12,325 nucleotides of DNA from CAYGAW01 sp964492135 (GCA_964492135.1 CAZBJW010000126.1:1-12325), one strand, 5' to 3'; numbered from the stretch's first letter, positions 1 through 6,648 are shown. Numbers and translations: made by a program. Notes: a model not told the origin generated them from the letters alone.

Positions 1-1
1 C

Positions 2-136
2 ATGTGGGATGCGTTCGACAGAAGAATGGCATCCGGCACCGCGGTCGCGCGTGGTGACACAAAAGGCGTCTCGCCAAAGCGTCAGGGCCAAGGCGCGGGG
101 CGCCGCTTGCGCAGACGTCGCCGAGGGCCAGAATGA
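2..136 (+). CDS. Possible C-terminal end of an upstream gene (partial)
   Basis: This reading frame is open from the left edge and stops with the TGA at 134-136, which overlaps the ATG of the radical SAM gene (ATGA). Such an overlap is typical of coupled genes in one operon. The visible 44 residues are very basic near the end, with an Arg-rich run just before the stop, and show no domain I recognise. About two thirds of the third codon positions are G or C, which is compatible with coding but not decisive. The ATG at 2-4 could also be a chance start. In related anaerobe loci, small Gly/Arg-rich proteins (DUF5320 type) and NifX-like proteins are common neighbours, but I cannot assign this tail to either. 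Confidence 0.3.
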   Translation: MWDAFDRRMASGTAVARGDTKGVSPKRQGQGAGRRLRRRRRGPE

Positions 137-915
137 GTGTCGTCTACGGCCCAGTGCCGTCGTGGCGCCTGGGCCGTTCCATGGGCATTGATCCGGTATC
201 GAGTCCACACAAGACCTGCGCCTTCGATTGTTTGTACTGTCAGCTGGGACGCACAAGCCACCCGCTATGCGAGAGAAGGGTCTTCGTGTCGCCGCAGGCC
301 CTGAGGTCGGAACTGGCGGAGATGAAGGGGCTGGAAATCGACTTCGTCACCTTCTCCGGGATCGCTGAACCCACCCTGGCCTCCAATCTACAGGAGCTAG
401 TCGCCGCTGTCAAAGAGACGCTGCCAGGGGCGCCGCTCGCCATATTGACAAACTCTTCGCTGATGCCTAGGCCCGACACGCGACGTGACCTGAGCTTCTT
501 TGATGTAGTCGTGCCCAAGATAGATGCTCCCGACCAAGAGCTATTCACAAAAATCAATCGACCCTTCGTAGACTACACGGTGAATGAGATACTGCAAGGC
601 ATCCGCATGTTCCGGGAAGAGGCTCCCAGCAGCAAGCTAGCCTTGCAGATGATGTTCATCGAGGCCAACCAGGACAAGGCTGAGGAGATGGCAGAAATCG
701 CTCGCGGTCTCCAACCCGACGAGGTACAGCTCAATACCCCTTTACGGCCCTGTCCGGTTCCACCTCTAAGCCCTTCCGACATGAAAGAGATAGAGGCTGC
801 CTTCGAAGGCTTGAACGTAGTCAACGTCTACAGAAGCGAGCGACCCCAGGTGGCCCCTGTGGACGCAGCTGAGACGAGGAGGCGTAGGCCTGACCAGCGA
901 TTGCCCGAACGATGA
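133..915 (+). CDS. Radical SAM protein, COG0731 (TYW1-related) type
   Basis: This is a 260-residue radical SAM enzyme. The N-terminus resembles the VYGPVPSRRLGRSLGID signature of the bacterial COG0731 family, which is related to the catalytic domain of wyosine synthase TYW1. The 4Fe-4S motif CxxxCxxC is intact at Cys29, Cys33 and Cys36 (TCAFDCLYC) and is the basis for calling a radical SAM enzyme. The segment SGIAEPT (residues 75-81) takes the place of the usual SGxGEPT glycine motif that contacts SAM; the Glu is kept but the preceding Gly is Ala. No flavodoxin domain is present, unlike TYW1, so the substrate is unknown; tRNA modification and metallocofactor assembly are both possible. The start fits the family N-terminus, with a weak GAGGG ribosome site at 123-127. 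The C-terminus is Arg-rich and looks complete. The MBL-fold gene follows after 13 nt, suggesting one transcript. Confidence 0.88.
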   Translation: MSVVYGPVPSWRLGRSMGIDPVSSPHKTCAFDCLYCQLGRTSHPLCERRVFVSPQALRSELAEMKGLEIDFVTFSGIAEPTLASNLQELVAAVKETLPGAPLAILTNSSLMPRPDTRRDLSFFDVVVPKIDAPDQELFTKINRPFVDYTVNEILQGIRMFREEAPSSKLALQMMFIEANQDKAEEMAEIARGLQPDEVQLNTPLRPCPVPPLSPSDMKEIEAAFEGLNVVNVYRSERPQVAPVDAAETRRRRPDQRLPER

Positions 916-928
916 GCGATACGTCGTA

Positions 929-1837
929 GTGACGAGACTGAGTGTGAAGCAAACAGCGGCGCTCCTGCTGCTGGCCCTTGCGCCAGCGAGTCTCGGTGGA
1001 TGCAGCCTACTTGGCGACCGACGACCGCTCGCCACTCAAGCAGCACCAGAGCCCATAGTGGCTGCAGAATCCACCACGGGTCCCTTCCCTACCCAGGGAA
1101 CGATGACGTCGGTAGAGGAGACTGGCATCATGACCATCACCGTTCTCTACGACAACAATCCGTACGACCCTCGCTTGCGGACCGACTGGGGGTTTTCCTG
1201 CCTCGTAGAGCTGGATGAGACTACCCTCCTCTTCGATACAGGGGGAGACGGAGAGATGCTGCTATCCAACATGTCAACGATGGGCCTCGACCCTCGAGAG
1301 ATAGACCATGTAGTCCTGTCCCACGTTCATGGAGATCACACCGGGGGTGTGCGCAGTGTTCTAGCGACTGGTGTGCGGCCCGTGATACATGTACCTCGCT
1401 CCTTCCCTGAGAGTTTCAAGGACGAACTGCGTTCGTGGACCGAGGTGCGCGAGGTGAGCAATGCCACAACAATCGCGGACGGAATCCATAGCACCGGCGA
1501 ATTGGGCTCCAACATCATTGAGCAATCACTGGTGCTCGATTCGCGCGAGGGGCTGGTGATAGTCACCGGTTGCGCCCATCCCGGGATCGTGAACGTCATC
1601 ACCAAGGTCACAGAGATCCACGAAGGCGACATCTACCTTGTCATGGGCGGTTTCCACTTGCGAGACCAGTCAAGACAGGAGTTAAGGAACCTCATCGCCG
1701 CCTTCCGCGGCCTTGGGGTGCAAAAGATAGCGCCGTCTCATTGCACAGGGGAGCACGCGATGACCTTGTTTGCCCAAGAATGGGGTGCTGATTTCATAGA
1801 CAGTGGTGTGGGAAGGGTGATAGAGATAGGAGACTAG
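929..1837 (+). CDS. MBL-fold metallohydrolase, COG1237 type, predicted lipoprotein
   Basis: The first 25 residues form a lipoprotein signal: a short basic head, a Leu/Ala-rich core and the lipobox LGGC ending at Cys25. A low-complexity linker runs to about residue 65, so the enzyme is probably anchored outside the cytoplasmic membrane. The rest is a metallo-beta-lactamase fold with metal ligands H132-x-H134-x-D136-H137, followed by His217 (GCAHPG), His243 (GGFHL) and His271 (PSHCTGEH). These signatures match the COG1237 group, which includes an archaeal dihydropterin ribofuranosyl-aminobenzene phosphate synthase; the true substrate here is unknown. The frame starts with GTG at 929; a second in-frame GTG at 944 would give a more conventional signal peptide and may be the real start. 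Neither has a strong ribosome site. Most members of the group are cytoplasmic, so export is unusual. It lies between the radical SAM and FmdB-like genes on the same strand. Confidence 0.87.
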   Translation: MTRLSVKQTAALLLLALAPASLGGCSLLGDRRPLATQAAPEPIVAAESTTGPFPTQGTMTSVEETGIMTITVLYDNNPYDPRLRTDWGFSCLVELDETTLLFDTGGDGEMLLSNMSTMGLDPREIDHVVLSHVHGDHTGGVRSVLATGVRPVIHVPRSFPESFKDELRSWTEVREVSNATTIADGIHSTGELGSNIIEQSLVLDSREGLVIVTGCAHPGIVNVITKVTEIHEGDIYLVMGGFHLRDQSRQELRNLIAAFRGLGVQKIAPSHCTGEHAMTLFAQEWGADFIDSGVGRVIEIGD

Positions 1838-1888
1838 GCCCTGGTCGGCTTGCGCTGCTGGAAGACAGGGACTAGCATCACTCCAGAA

Positions 1889-1895
1889 GAGGTGA
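1889..1895 (+). promoter_or_regulatory. Ribosome binding site of the FmdB-type gene
   Basis: GAGGTGA ends three bases before the ATG at 1899. It is a clear purine-rich Shine-Dalgarno element and supports that start for the small zinc-ribbon gene. Confidence 0.6.
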
Positions 1896-1898
1896 GGT

Positions 1899-2138
1899 AT
1901 GCCCATCTACGAGTATCAGTGCACAAGCTGTGGACAAAAGGTAGAACTGCTGATCCGTCAGGGAACTCCATCGCCGCCTTGTCCACAATGCGGCAGTCCC
2001 CTATTGGAGAAGCTCTTCTCTGCTCCGTACGTGATGAGCGATTCCATTAGTCGCCCCAAAGGCCGAACCTGTTGCGGGCAAGAAGAGCGATGTGCGACAC
2101 CGCCTTGCTCGACAGAGCGCGGCTGTATACGACGATAG
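1899..2138 (+). CDS. FmdB-family zinc ribbon protein with Cys-rich tail
   Basis: This is a 79-residue protein beginning MPIYEYQC, the hallmark of the FmdB/CxxC_CxxC zinc ribbon family. Two knuckles bind one metal: Cys8/Cys11 and Cys28/Cys31, followed by the usual EKLFSAP-like stretch. Beyond the usual ribbon it carries a second Cys-rich part with Cys58, Cys59, Cys65, Cys70 and Cys76, which could hold another metal ion or cluster. FmdB proteins were named from a formamidase locus and are thought to be regulators, but no biochemical role is firmly established. The clear ribosome site decides the start. The gene sits 61 nt after the MBL gene and before a Fur regulator and two ferredoxin-bearing ATPases, which suits a role in metal handling; that link is inference. 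Confidence 0.85.
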   Translation: MPIYEYQCTSCGQKVELLIRQGTPSPPCPQCGSPLLEKLFSAPYVMSDSISRPKGRTCCGQEERCATPPCSTERGCIRR

Positions 2139-2261
2139 CCAGAGAGCACGCGGAGTGCAGGGCAACGTAGGATGAGGAACTCCTTTCGTGTGTAGAGCGA
2201 GCGGCTGGTCCCCCGGCTGCACCCGTGGCGGAAACGGCCGAAAGGGATTCATGTCACAACT

Positions 2262-2705
2262 ATGAACGGTAATCGCGCTCGGCCAAGTCAGACAGTCGCG
2301 CTTCTCAGAGAGCGAGGGAATCGAGTAACCCTCCAGCGGCGGGCGATTCTCAAGATCATCGAGGAGGAAGGCAGGCACCTTAGCGCTGACGAGATCTTCC
2401 ACCTGGCACGCAAGCAGGTCCCACGACTGAGTCTTTCCACGGTGTATCGCACACTAGACCTCCTGAAGGAGTTGGATCTGGTCAGGGAGTTGCGCCTTGG
2501 AGACGATCATTACCGCTACGAGGCCCAATCCGATCAGCACCAGCACCTAGTGTGCCTGGAATGCGGCAAGGTCATCGAGTTTCGGTGCAGTCATCTGGGC
2601 GAAGTGCATGACCAATTGGCCCGTAGGCATGAATTCGAGATCACCGGTAGCCGCGTGGAGTTGCTGGGCTACTGTGACGCATGTTTTCGAGCGAGAAGGA
2701 ACTAG
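2262..2705 (+). CDS. Fur-family metal-responsive repressor
   Basis: A 147-residue, full-length Fur-family regulator. The N-terminal winged helix includes LSADEIF (41-46) and the recognition-helix segment STVYRTL (59-65). The C-terminal dimerisation domain has the structural zinc site Cys98/Cys101 and Cys138/Cys141. Sensor-site candidates are His39, His93 and His95. The residue five after Cys101 is Glu106; in PerR this position is the Asp needed for peroxide sensing, so Fur-like iron (or another divalent metal) sensing is favoured over PerR. Zur cannot be excluded. The only usable in-frame start is ATG 2262; an ATG at 2251 is out of frame and hits a stop at once. No classical Fur box was seen in the 123-bp upstream gap. 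The ATPase pair follows after 45 nt, so it may control that pair. Confidence 0.92.
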   Translation: MNGNRARPSQTVALLRERGNRVTLQRRAILKIIEEEGRHLSADEIFHLARKQVPRLSLSTVYRTLDLLKELDLVRELRLGDDHYRYEAQSDQHQHLVCLECGKVIEFRCSHLGEVHDQLARRHEFEITGSRVELLGYCDACFRARRN

Positions 2706-2750
2706 CTCGATTCAATAGGCTGCAAGTCAATCGTGAGATAGAAGGCTACC

Positions 2751-3611
2751 ATGATCCTCACCATCGCCAGCGGCAAAGGTGGCACCGGCAAGACCACCGT
2801 GGCCGTCAATCTGGCATTGTCGCTCGCCTCTCAGAAAGAGCGGCCTGAGCTGCTATTCTTGGATTGCGACGTCGAAGAGCCCAACGCTCACCTCTTTCTC
2901 AAGCCCGGTGTAGCGCGGCGCGAGGAAGTGGCCATCATGATTCCGCACGTTGATGAGTCGCTGTGTCGCCATCACGCCCGCTGTGCTCAAGTGTGCCAGT
3001 TTCACGCCATCGCGGCGCTTCCCAACACGACTCTGGTCTTTCCCGAACTCTGCCATGGTTGCGGCGGTTGTACCCTGGAATGTCCCGAACAAGCTATCAC
3101 CGAGGTGCCCCACGTCATCGGCATCATAGAGGAAGGCACGGCCGGGCCCATCTCTTTTGCCCATGGCATCCTGAACGTAGGTGAACCCATGGCCACTCCC
3201 ATCATTCGGCAACTGAAGAGGCGGATAGCGAGTCACTACAACCTGGCAATCCTGGACTCTTCACCCGGCACAGCTTGCCCGGTTGTGGAATCCATGCGGG
3301 GAGCGGATTTTGTACTCCTTGTTACTGAGCCAACCCCCTTTGGCCTGCATGACCTACGCCTGGCGGTGCAGGTAGCCCGTGACGAACTCTGCCTTCCAGT
3401 CGCGGTGGTGGTGAACCACGATGGCGTCGGGGACACAGGCGTCGACGAGTTCTGTGCCGCCGAGGGCATCCCTATCTTAATGCGCATACCGCTGGACCGT
3501 CGCATCGCCCGAGCCTACAGCCAAGGCATTCCTCTGATAGACGCGCTCCCTGAATACCGTGTGGAGTTCCGTGAGTTGTATGCTCGCATCAGGCAGGAGG
3601 TTGCTGCGTGA
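2751..3611 (+). CDS. MinD-like P-loop ATPase with inserted ferredoxin domain (first of pair)
   Basis: A 286-residue member of the MinD/Mrp/NBP35 deviant Walker ATPases that carry an inserted bacterial ferredoxin (COG1149 type). The deviant Walker A GKGGTGKTT lies at residues 8-16 with Lys9 and Lys14; DCDVEEPN follows at 38-45. The insert at about 66-120 has two cluster motifs. The second is canonical: Cys101, Cys104, Cys107, Cys111-Pro. The first reads C72-x2-H75-x2-C78-x3-C82, so His stands where the second Cys ligand normally lies. Proteins of this type occur in pairs in anaerobes, including the orange-protein (ORP) locus of Desulfovibrio, and are thought to assemble or transfer metal clusters in the cytoplasm using ATP. 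A GAAGG ribosome site at 2741-2745 supports the ATG. The stop overlaps the start of the next gene as GTGA. Confidence 0.92.
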   Translation: MILTIASGKGGTGKTTVAVNLALSLASQKERPELLFLDCDVEEPNAHLFLKPGVARREEVAIMIPHVDESLCRHHARCAQVCQFHAIAALPNTTLVFPELCHGCGGCTLECPEQAITEVPHVIGIIEEGTAGPISFAHGILNVGEPMATPIIRQLKRRIASHYNLAILDSSPGTACPVVESMRGADFVLLVTEPTPFGLHDLRLAVQVARDELCLPVAVVVNHDGVGDTGVDEFCAAEGIPILMRIPLDRRIARAYSQGIPLIDALPEYRVEFRELYARIRQEVAA

Positions 3612-4507
3612 AGCAGGTTGTCATCTTAAGCGGCAAGGGTGGAACAGGCAAGACGACCGTCGCCGCCGCCCTCGCGCATCTGGCATCGCAGGATACATCT
3701 ATAGTGCTGGTCGATGCCGATGTCGACGCCGCAAACCTGGAACTGGTCACGTCACCGACAGTGCGGGAAGAGCACGCCTTCCACGGCAGCAAGGTGGCCA
3801 TAGTTGACCCTGCCCTGTGTGAATCCTGCGGCATCTGTAGAGACGTGTGTCGCTTCGAGGCGGTTCTGGCTGCCGGCGAGAGCGAGAATCCAGACTCTTA
3901 CACCATAGATCCCGTAGCCTGCGAAGGATGCGCTGTCTGTCACTATCAGTGTCCGGCCGAGGCTATACGCATGGAAGAGGCGCAGGACGGCGTCTGGTTT
4001 GTCTCAGACACCGCCTTCGGGCCCTTGGTGCACGCCCAGCTATTCGCCGGTCAGGAGAACTCTGGCAAGCTGGTGAGTGCGGTCAGGGAGGAAGCTAGGC
4101 GCATAGCCTCCAGTCAGGGACAACCCTTGACCATCATTGACGGTCCGCCGGGCATTGGCTGTGCCGTGATCGCCGCTGCCACTGGGACGGATCTGGCCGT
4201 GATGGTCACCGAGCCCACAGTGTCTGGCATTCACGATCTCGACCGGGTGCTTGGGGTAACTGAGCACTTCAAAATCCCAGCGCTGGTTTGCATCAACAAG
4301 TTCGACATTGATGTAGACAAGACCCGCGAGATCAGCCACGACTGCGCTCAGCGAGGCGCCCACGTAGTAGCCTGTGTTCCTTTCGATACTGTGGCGACGG
4401 AGGCGATGGTCCACGGAAAGCCGGTCACAGCCTATGATGACGGTCCCATTACTGAGGAGCTACACAAATTGTGGCAACACATATGTGACTCTTTGAGCAT
4501 CAACTGA
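3608..4507 (+). CDS. MinD-like P-loop ATPase with inserted ferredoxin domain (second of pair)
   Basis: A 299-residue paralogue of the preceding protein, started by a GTG that overlaps its stop codon (GTGA), so the two are probably translated together and may form a heterodimer. The deviant Walker A GKGGTGKTT is at residues 9-17 and DADVDAANLEL at 37-47. The ferredoxin insert (about 65-122) has two complete 4Fe-4S motifs: Cys71/74/77/81 and Cys105/108/111/115. A switch segment IDGPPGIGCAV lies in the middle. Unlike its partner, all eight cluster ligands are Cys, so the pair is asymmetric. Expected role: ATP-driven maturation or transfer of an Fe-S or mixed-metal cluster; the client is not visible in this window. 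It is the last plus-strand gene of the block and ends just before a convergent gene. Confidence 0.92.
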   Translation: MKQVVILSGKGGTGKTTVAAALAHLASQDTSIVLVDADVDAANLELVTSPTVREEHAFHGSKVAIVDPALCESCGICRDVCRFEAVLAAGESENPDSYTIDPVACEGCAVCHYQCPAEAIRMEEAQDGVWFVSDTAFGPLVHAQLFAGQENSGKLVSAVREEARRIASSQGQPLTIIDGPPGIGCAVIAAATGTDLAVMVTEPTVSGIHDLDRVLGVTEHFKIPALVCINKFDIDVDKTREISHDCAQRGAHVVACVPFDTVATEAMVHGKPVTAYDDGPITEELHKLWQHICDSLSIN

Positions 4508-4510
4508 TCA

Positions 4511-4532
4511 ACGCACCTCTTGCGTCAGTTTT
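4511..4532. terminator. Weak terminator-like hairpin between convergent genes
   Basis: In the 30-bp gap between the second ATPase gene and the convergent transporter gene there is a 5-bp stem, ACGCA (4511-4515) and TGCGT (4521-4525), with loop CCTCT, followed by CAGTTTT. The stem is short and the T run is displaced by three bases, so it is a modest intrinsic terminator candidate for the plus-strand block. Confidence 0.35.
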
Positions 4533-4537
4533 CACCG

Positions 4538-5443
4538 CTAGCCAGACTCACTTCGACCCCTGAGCTGGACTGTGATAGCCCCCACTATCACTAACCCCAA
4601 TCCCATCGCATCCAAAAGGGTCAAGCGCTCACCCAGGAAGAACCAAGCCAACACTGCGATTTCGACGATCATCGCACTGCTGATAATGGTCGATTCTACC
4701 GCTGCAAGTGTCCTAAGCGTACGATTCCAGAGAACGAAAGTAAACGAGGTGTTGACCACGCTGAGCCAGAGAATGATCAGCCAGTTTGTGAGACTGACGT
4801 TCGGTATCCCCTCAGATAGGCCGGCGCTGGCCAGGAGGACGGTACTGCCCACGCCCATGCTCACCGCAGTCACCAGCCAGGGCGAGATGGTCTTCGCGCG
4901 GGCGATGTTGCGCCCCTGCACTGAAGCGAGAGAAAAGGCCAGCATCGCAACCAGCGCCATGCCGATGCCCCGAAGCTGCTCCGCCGGCAGGGCCACCGGA
5001 TGGAAGTAGACATAGGCTCCCAGCAGGGCAACCAGAACGCCGCACCACTGGAGCCACGTTGGTCGCTCCCTGAGCACGAGTCCGCCGAGTAGCGCCACTG
5101 TGACCGTGTTGAACGAGAGTATGAGCCTTGTAGTGACCGCAGGCAAGTAAGAAAGAGCCACGAACTGGGCCCCCACCGCCAAGGCGTACAAGAGCAGGCC
5201 CAGGATAGCCAGATCCAGGAACGAACGTCTGCTCAGGCTCCTGAGGGCCAGGCGATTCGACCGCGATAATGCAAAGGGCACGAGGACCAGGAAAGCCAAG
5301 AAGTAGCGCAGCCCGGCAAACGTCAGGGGAGGCAGGTCACGCAGGCCCCACTTGATCAGCACCCAGGAGGAGGACCAGAGGGAGATCACAAGCAATGCCT
5401 GGAGGATGGCAACGAGGCGAGCCCGTGAACCCGACTTGGTCAT
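4538..5443 (-). CDS. EamA/DMT-family membrane transporter
   Basis: A 301-residue integral membrane protein with about ten hydrophobic helices in two halves, as in EamA (drug/metabolite transporter) proteins. The first helix has the WSSSWVLIKWGL stretch with the nearby PPLTFAGLRY typical of the family's first EamA repeat, and the second half repeats the pattern from about residue 155. A basic N-terminus precedes helix 1. These carriers move small metabolites, usually outward, across the cytoplasmic membrane; the substrate cannot be read from sequence. It has the usual family length and looks complete. It lies downstream of the NUDIX gene on the same strand with an 86-nt gap, and converges on the ATPase pair. 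No functional link to either neighbour is evident. Confidence 0.9.
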   Translation of the reverse strand: MTKSGSRARLVAILQALLVISLWSSSWVLIKWGLRDLPPLTFAGLRYFLAFLVLVPFALSRSNRLALRSLSRRSFLDLAILGLLLYALAVGAQFVALSYLPAVTTRLILSFNTVTVALLGGLVLRERPTWLQWCGVLVALLGAYVYFHPVALPAEQLRGIGMALVAMLAFSLASVQGRNIARAKTISPWLVTAVSMGVGSTVLLASAGLSEGIPNVSLTNWLIILWLSVVNTSFTFVLWNRTLRTLAAVESTIISSAMIVEIAVLAWFFLGERLTLLDAMGLGLVIVGAITVQLRGRSESG

Positions 5444-5529
5444 CTGCGTCGTCTAAGGCCTCAACGTTGAAGGTGTCTCTTGCAAAGGGGTCGCACCAAC
5501 GCCCGCTCTCCCACATCTAAGCTAGTCTG

Positions 5530-5964
5530 CTAAGAGAGCCTGCGCCACTGCTCCTTTGCCTTGGCGAGCACGTCCCTCTCATTCTCGTAGGAGCAGCGCT
5601 CGATGGCCTCTTCTATGGGAAACCAGCGGGCTTGATCCACTTCCCAATCGTGATCTCTGACATCACCGCCTGTGTAGGATAGCAGGTAGTAGTGCACGAA
5701 CTTGTGGTAGAGGACTTTAGCGGCAGAATCGCGATACCAGTACTCTATGTATCCCAAATCAGCCACCAGTTCTCCCTGCACGCCAGCTTCCTCCTTCACC
5801 TCCCGGAGAGCTGTGTCCAGAGACTTCTCCCCTTGCTGCATCAGGCCCTTTGGCAGGCCCCACGTCTGACCCTCCCTCGTCGCGATGAGGGCCACCCACA
5901 TGTCGCCACCTCTGTCCTGGTAGACAACTCCTCCCGCCGATCTCTGCACCCTAGCCTTGCCCAT
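5530..5964 (-). CDS. NUDIX hydrolase
   Basis: A 144-residue single-domain NUDIX protein. The NUDIX box is intact between residues 40 and 62: Gly40, Glu46, Arg54-Glu55, Glu58-Glu59, Gly61. It is preceded by TWGLPKG, a feature of diadenosine-polyphosphate and related nucleotide hydrolases. The N-terminal SAGGVVYQ strand and C-terminal WFPIEEA segment are normal. It should hydrolyse a nucleoside diphosphate linked to another moiety with Mg or Mn in the catalytic box; the AsymAp4A-hydrolase-like subgroup is most likely but not proven. A GGGAGA ribosome site lies about 7 nt upstream of the ATG. It is transcribed divergently from trmO, with a near-consensus promoter in between. Confidence 0.92.
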   Translation of the reverse strand: MGKARVQRSAGGVVYQDRGGDMWVALIATREGQTWGLPKGLMQQGEKSLDTALREVKEEAGVQGELVADLGYIEYWYRDSAAKVLYHKFVHYYLLSYTGGDVRDHDWEVDQARWFPIEEAIERCSYENERDVLAKAKEQWRRLS

Positions 5965-5996
5965 TCTAGCGTCTCCCGGCCAGCCTCCTCAGAACG

Positions 5997-6060
5997 CCGT
6001 CAGCAATCATAGCCGTCCGTCATCCGTCAGTCAAATCACGGCTGCTCTACGTTCCGTCCG
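5997..6060. repeat. Five copies of CCGTC/GACGG in the divergent promoter region
   Basis: CCGTC starts at 5997, 6013, 6017, 6024 and 6054 on the plus strand, all in the same orientation, within 62 bp. Extended forms CCGTCAG and CCGTCCG each occur twice. Three copies lie inside the spacer of the predicted NUDIX promoter, one just downstream of its start site and one upstream of its -35 box. Confidence 0.5.
6006..6034 (-). promoter_or_regulatory. Sigma-70-type promoter for the NUDIX gene
   Basis: On the minus strand, TTGACT (6034-6029) and TATGAT (6011-6006) are separated by exactly 17 bp; each matches the consensus hexamer at five of six positions. The predicted start of transcription near 5999 leaves a leader of about 35 nt before the ATG at 5964. 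The spacer is filled by three copies of GACGG, which could be contact points for a regulator. Confidence 0.65.
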
Positions 6061-6081
6061 CTGTCGAAACGGCGGGCATCG

Positions 6082-6090
6082 TGCTATACT
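6082..6090 (+). promoter_or_regulatory. Extended -10 promoter element upstream of trmO
   Basis: TGCTATACT is an extended -10 (TGnTATAAT-like, five of six in the hexamer). No good -35 box lies 16-18 bp upstream, as expected for an extended -10 promoter. Transcription would start near 6097, giving a leader of about 70 nt before the trmO ATG at 6166. Confidence 0.5.
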
Positions 6091-6165
6091 CCAAGGAGCA
6101 CATGCGATCACTCAGCTCCCCATTGCCAGGAGGAGAGAGTTGCTCGTGTAGAGGGTAGAAGCGCC

Positions 6166-6648
6166 ATGACGAATGCACAGTGGACCACAAGGTTGGAGTT
6201 GAGACCCATAGGGAGAGTGGAGAACGACGTTCAGCCCGGACAGGATGTCACCTGGGAAGAGATAGACTCCAAGATAGTCATAGACCAGAAATGGGCCAAA
6301 GGGCTCGAAGGGTTGGAGGAATTCTCGCACATCGTCGCTATCTTCTGGTTGGATAGGCCGAACACCGATGAGGTACCTCTAGAGGTGCATCCAGAGGCCA
6401 GGGAAGACATGCCTCTGGTGGGTGTTTTCGCCACCCGCGCGCCCGTGCGGCCTAACCCCATCGGCCTGACGGCCGTAGAACTACTGGCTCGGCAGGGCAA
6501 CGTGCTGACTGTGAGGGGCCTGGATGCCTACGATGGCACCCCAGTGTTGGACATCAAGCCCTATCTAGTGCGCGGCGATCTCAAGGACGTCAAGTCAATG
6601 CCCGACTGGCTCAAGCGCCTCTGGCAGGAGCACGACGCCGGGAGATGA
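6166..6648 (+). CDS. trmO: tRNA (N6-threonylcarbamoyladenosine(37)-N6)-methyltransferase TrmO (TsaA/UPF0066)
   Basis: A 160-residue TsaA-like beta-barrel protein. In Escherichia coli, TrmO methylates t6A at position 37 of tRNA-Thr with SAM. Two family signatures are clear: FATRAPVRPNPIGLT at residues 88-102 and DAYDGTPVLDIKPY at 120-133; the N-terminal LRPIGRVEN strand and the EEFSHIVAIFW segment (51-61) are also typical. It has only the TsaA domain and lacks the C-terminal extension seen in some bacterial homologues, so another substrate is possible. The start is the ATG at 6166 with AGAGGG a short way upstream. Its last 38 nt overlap the 3' end of the convergent DUF1848 gene. Confidence 0.9.
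   Translation: MTNAQWTTRLELRPIGRVENDVQPGQDVTWEEIDSKIVIDQKWAKGLEGLEEFSHIVAIFWLDRPNTDEVPLEVHPEAREDMPLVGVFATRAPVRPNPIGLTAVELLARQGNVLTVRGLDAYDGTPVLDIKPYLVRGDLKDVKSMPDWLKRLWQEHDAGR

Noticed and set aside
2139..2261. Fur box or self-regulatory operator upstream of the Fur-family gene
   Set aside because: No AT-rich GATAATGATTATC-like inverted repeat is present; the interval is GC-rich and I found no convincing promoter in it.
5462..5471. 10-bp palindrome TCAACGTTGA upstream of the EamA gene
   Set aside because: About a dozen perfect 10-bp palindromes are expected by chance in a window of this size, and the symmetry does not extend further.
5957..6151. 64-codon plus-strand frame through the NUDIX/trmO divergent region
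   Set aside because: It runs across both predicted promoters, its product has no recognisable features, and it looks like a chance frame in GC-rich DNA.
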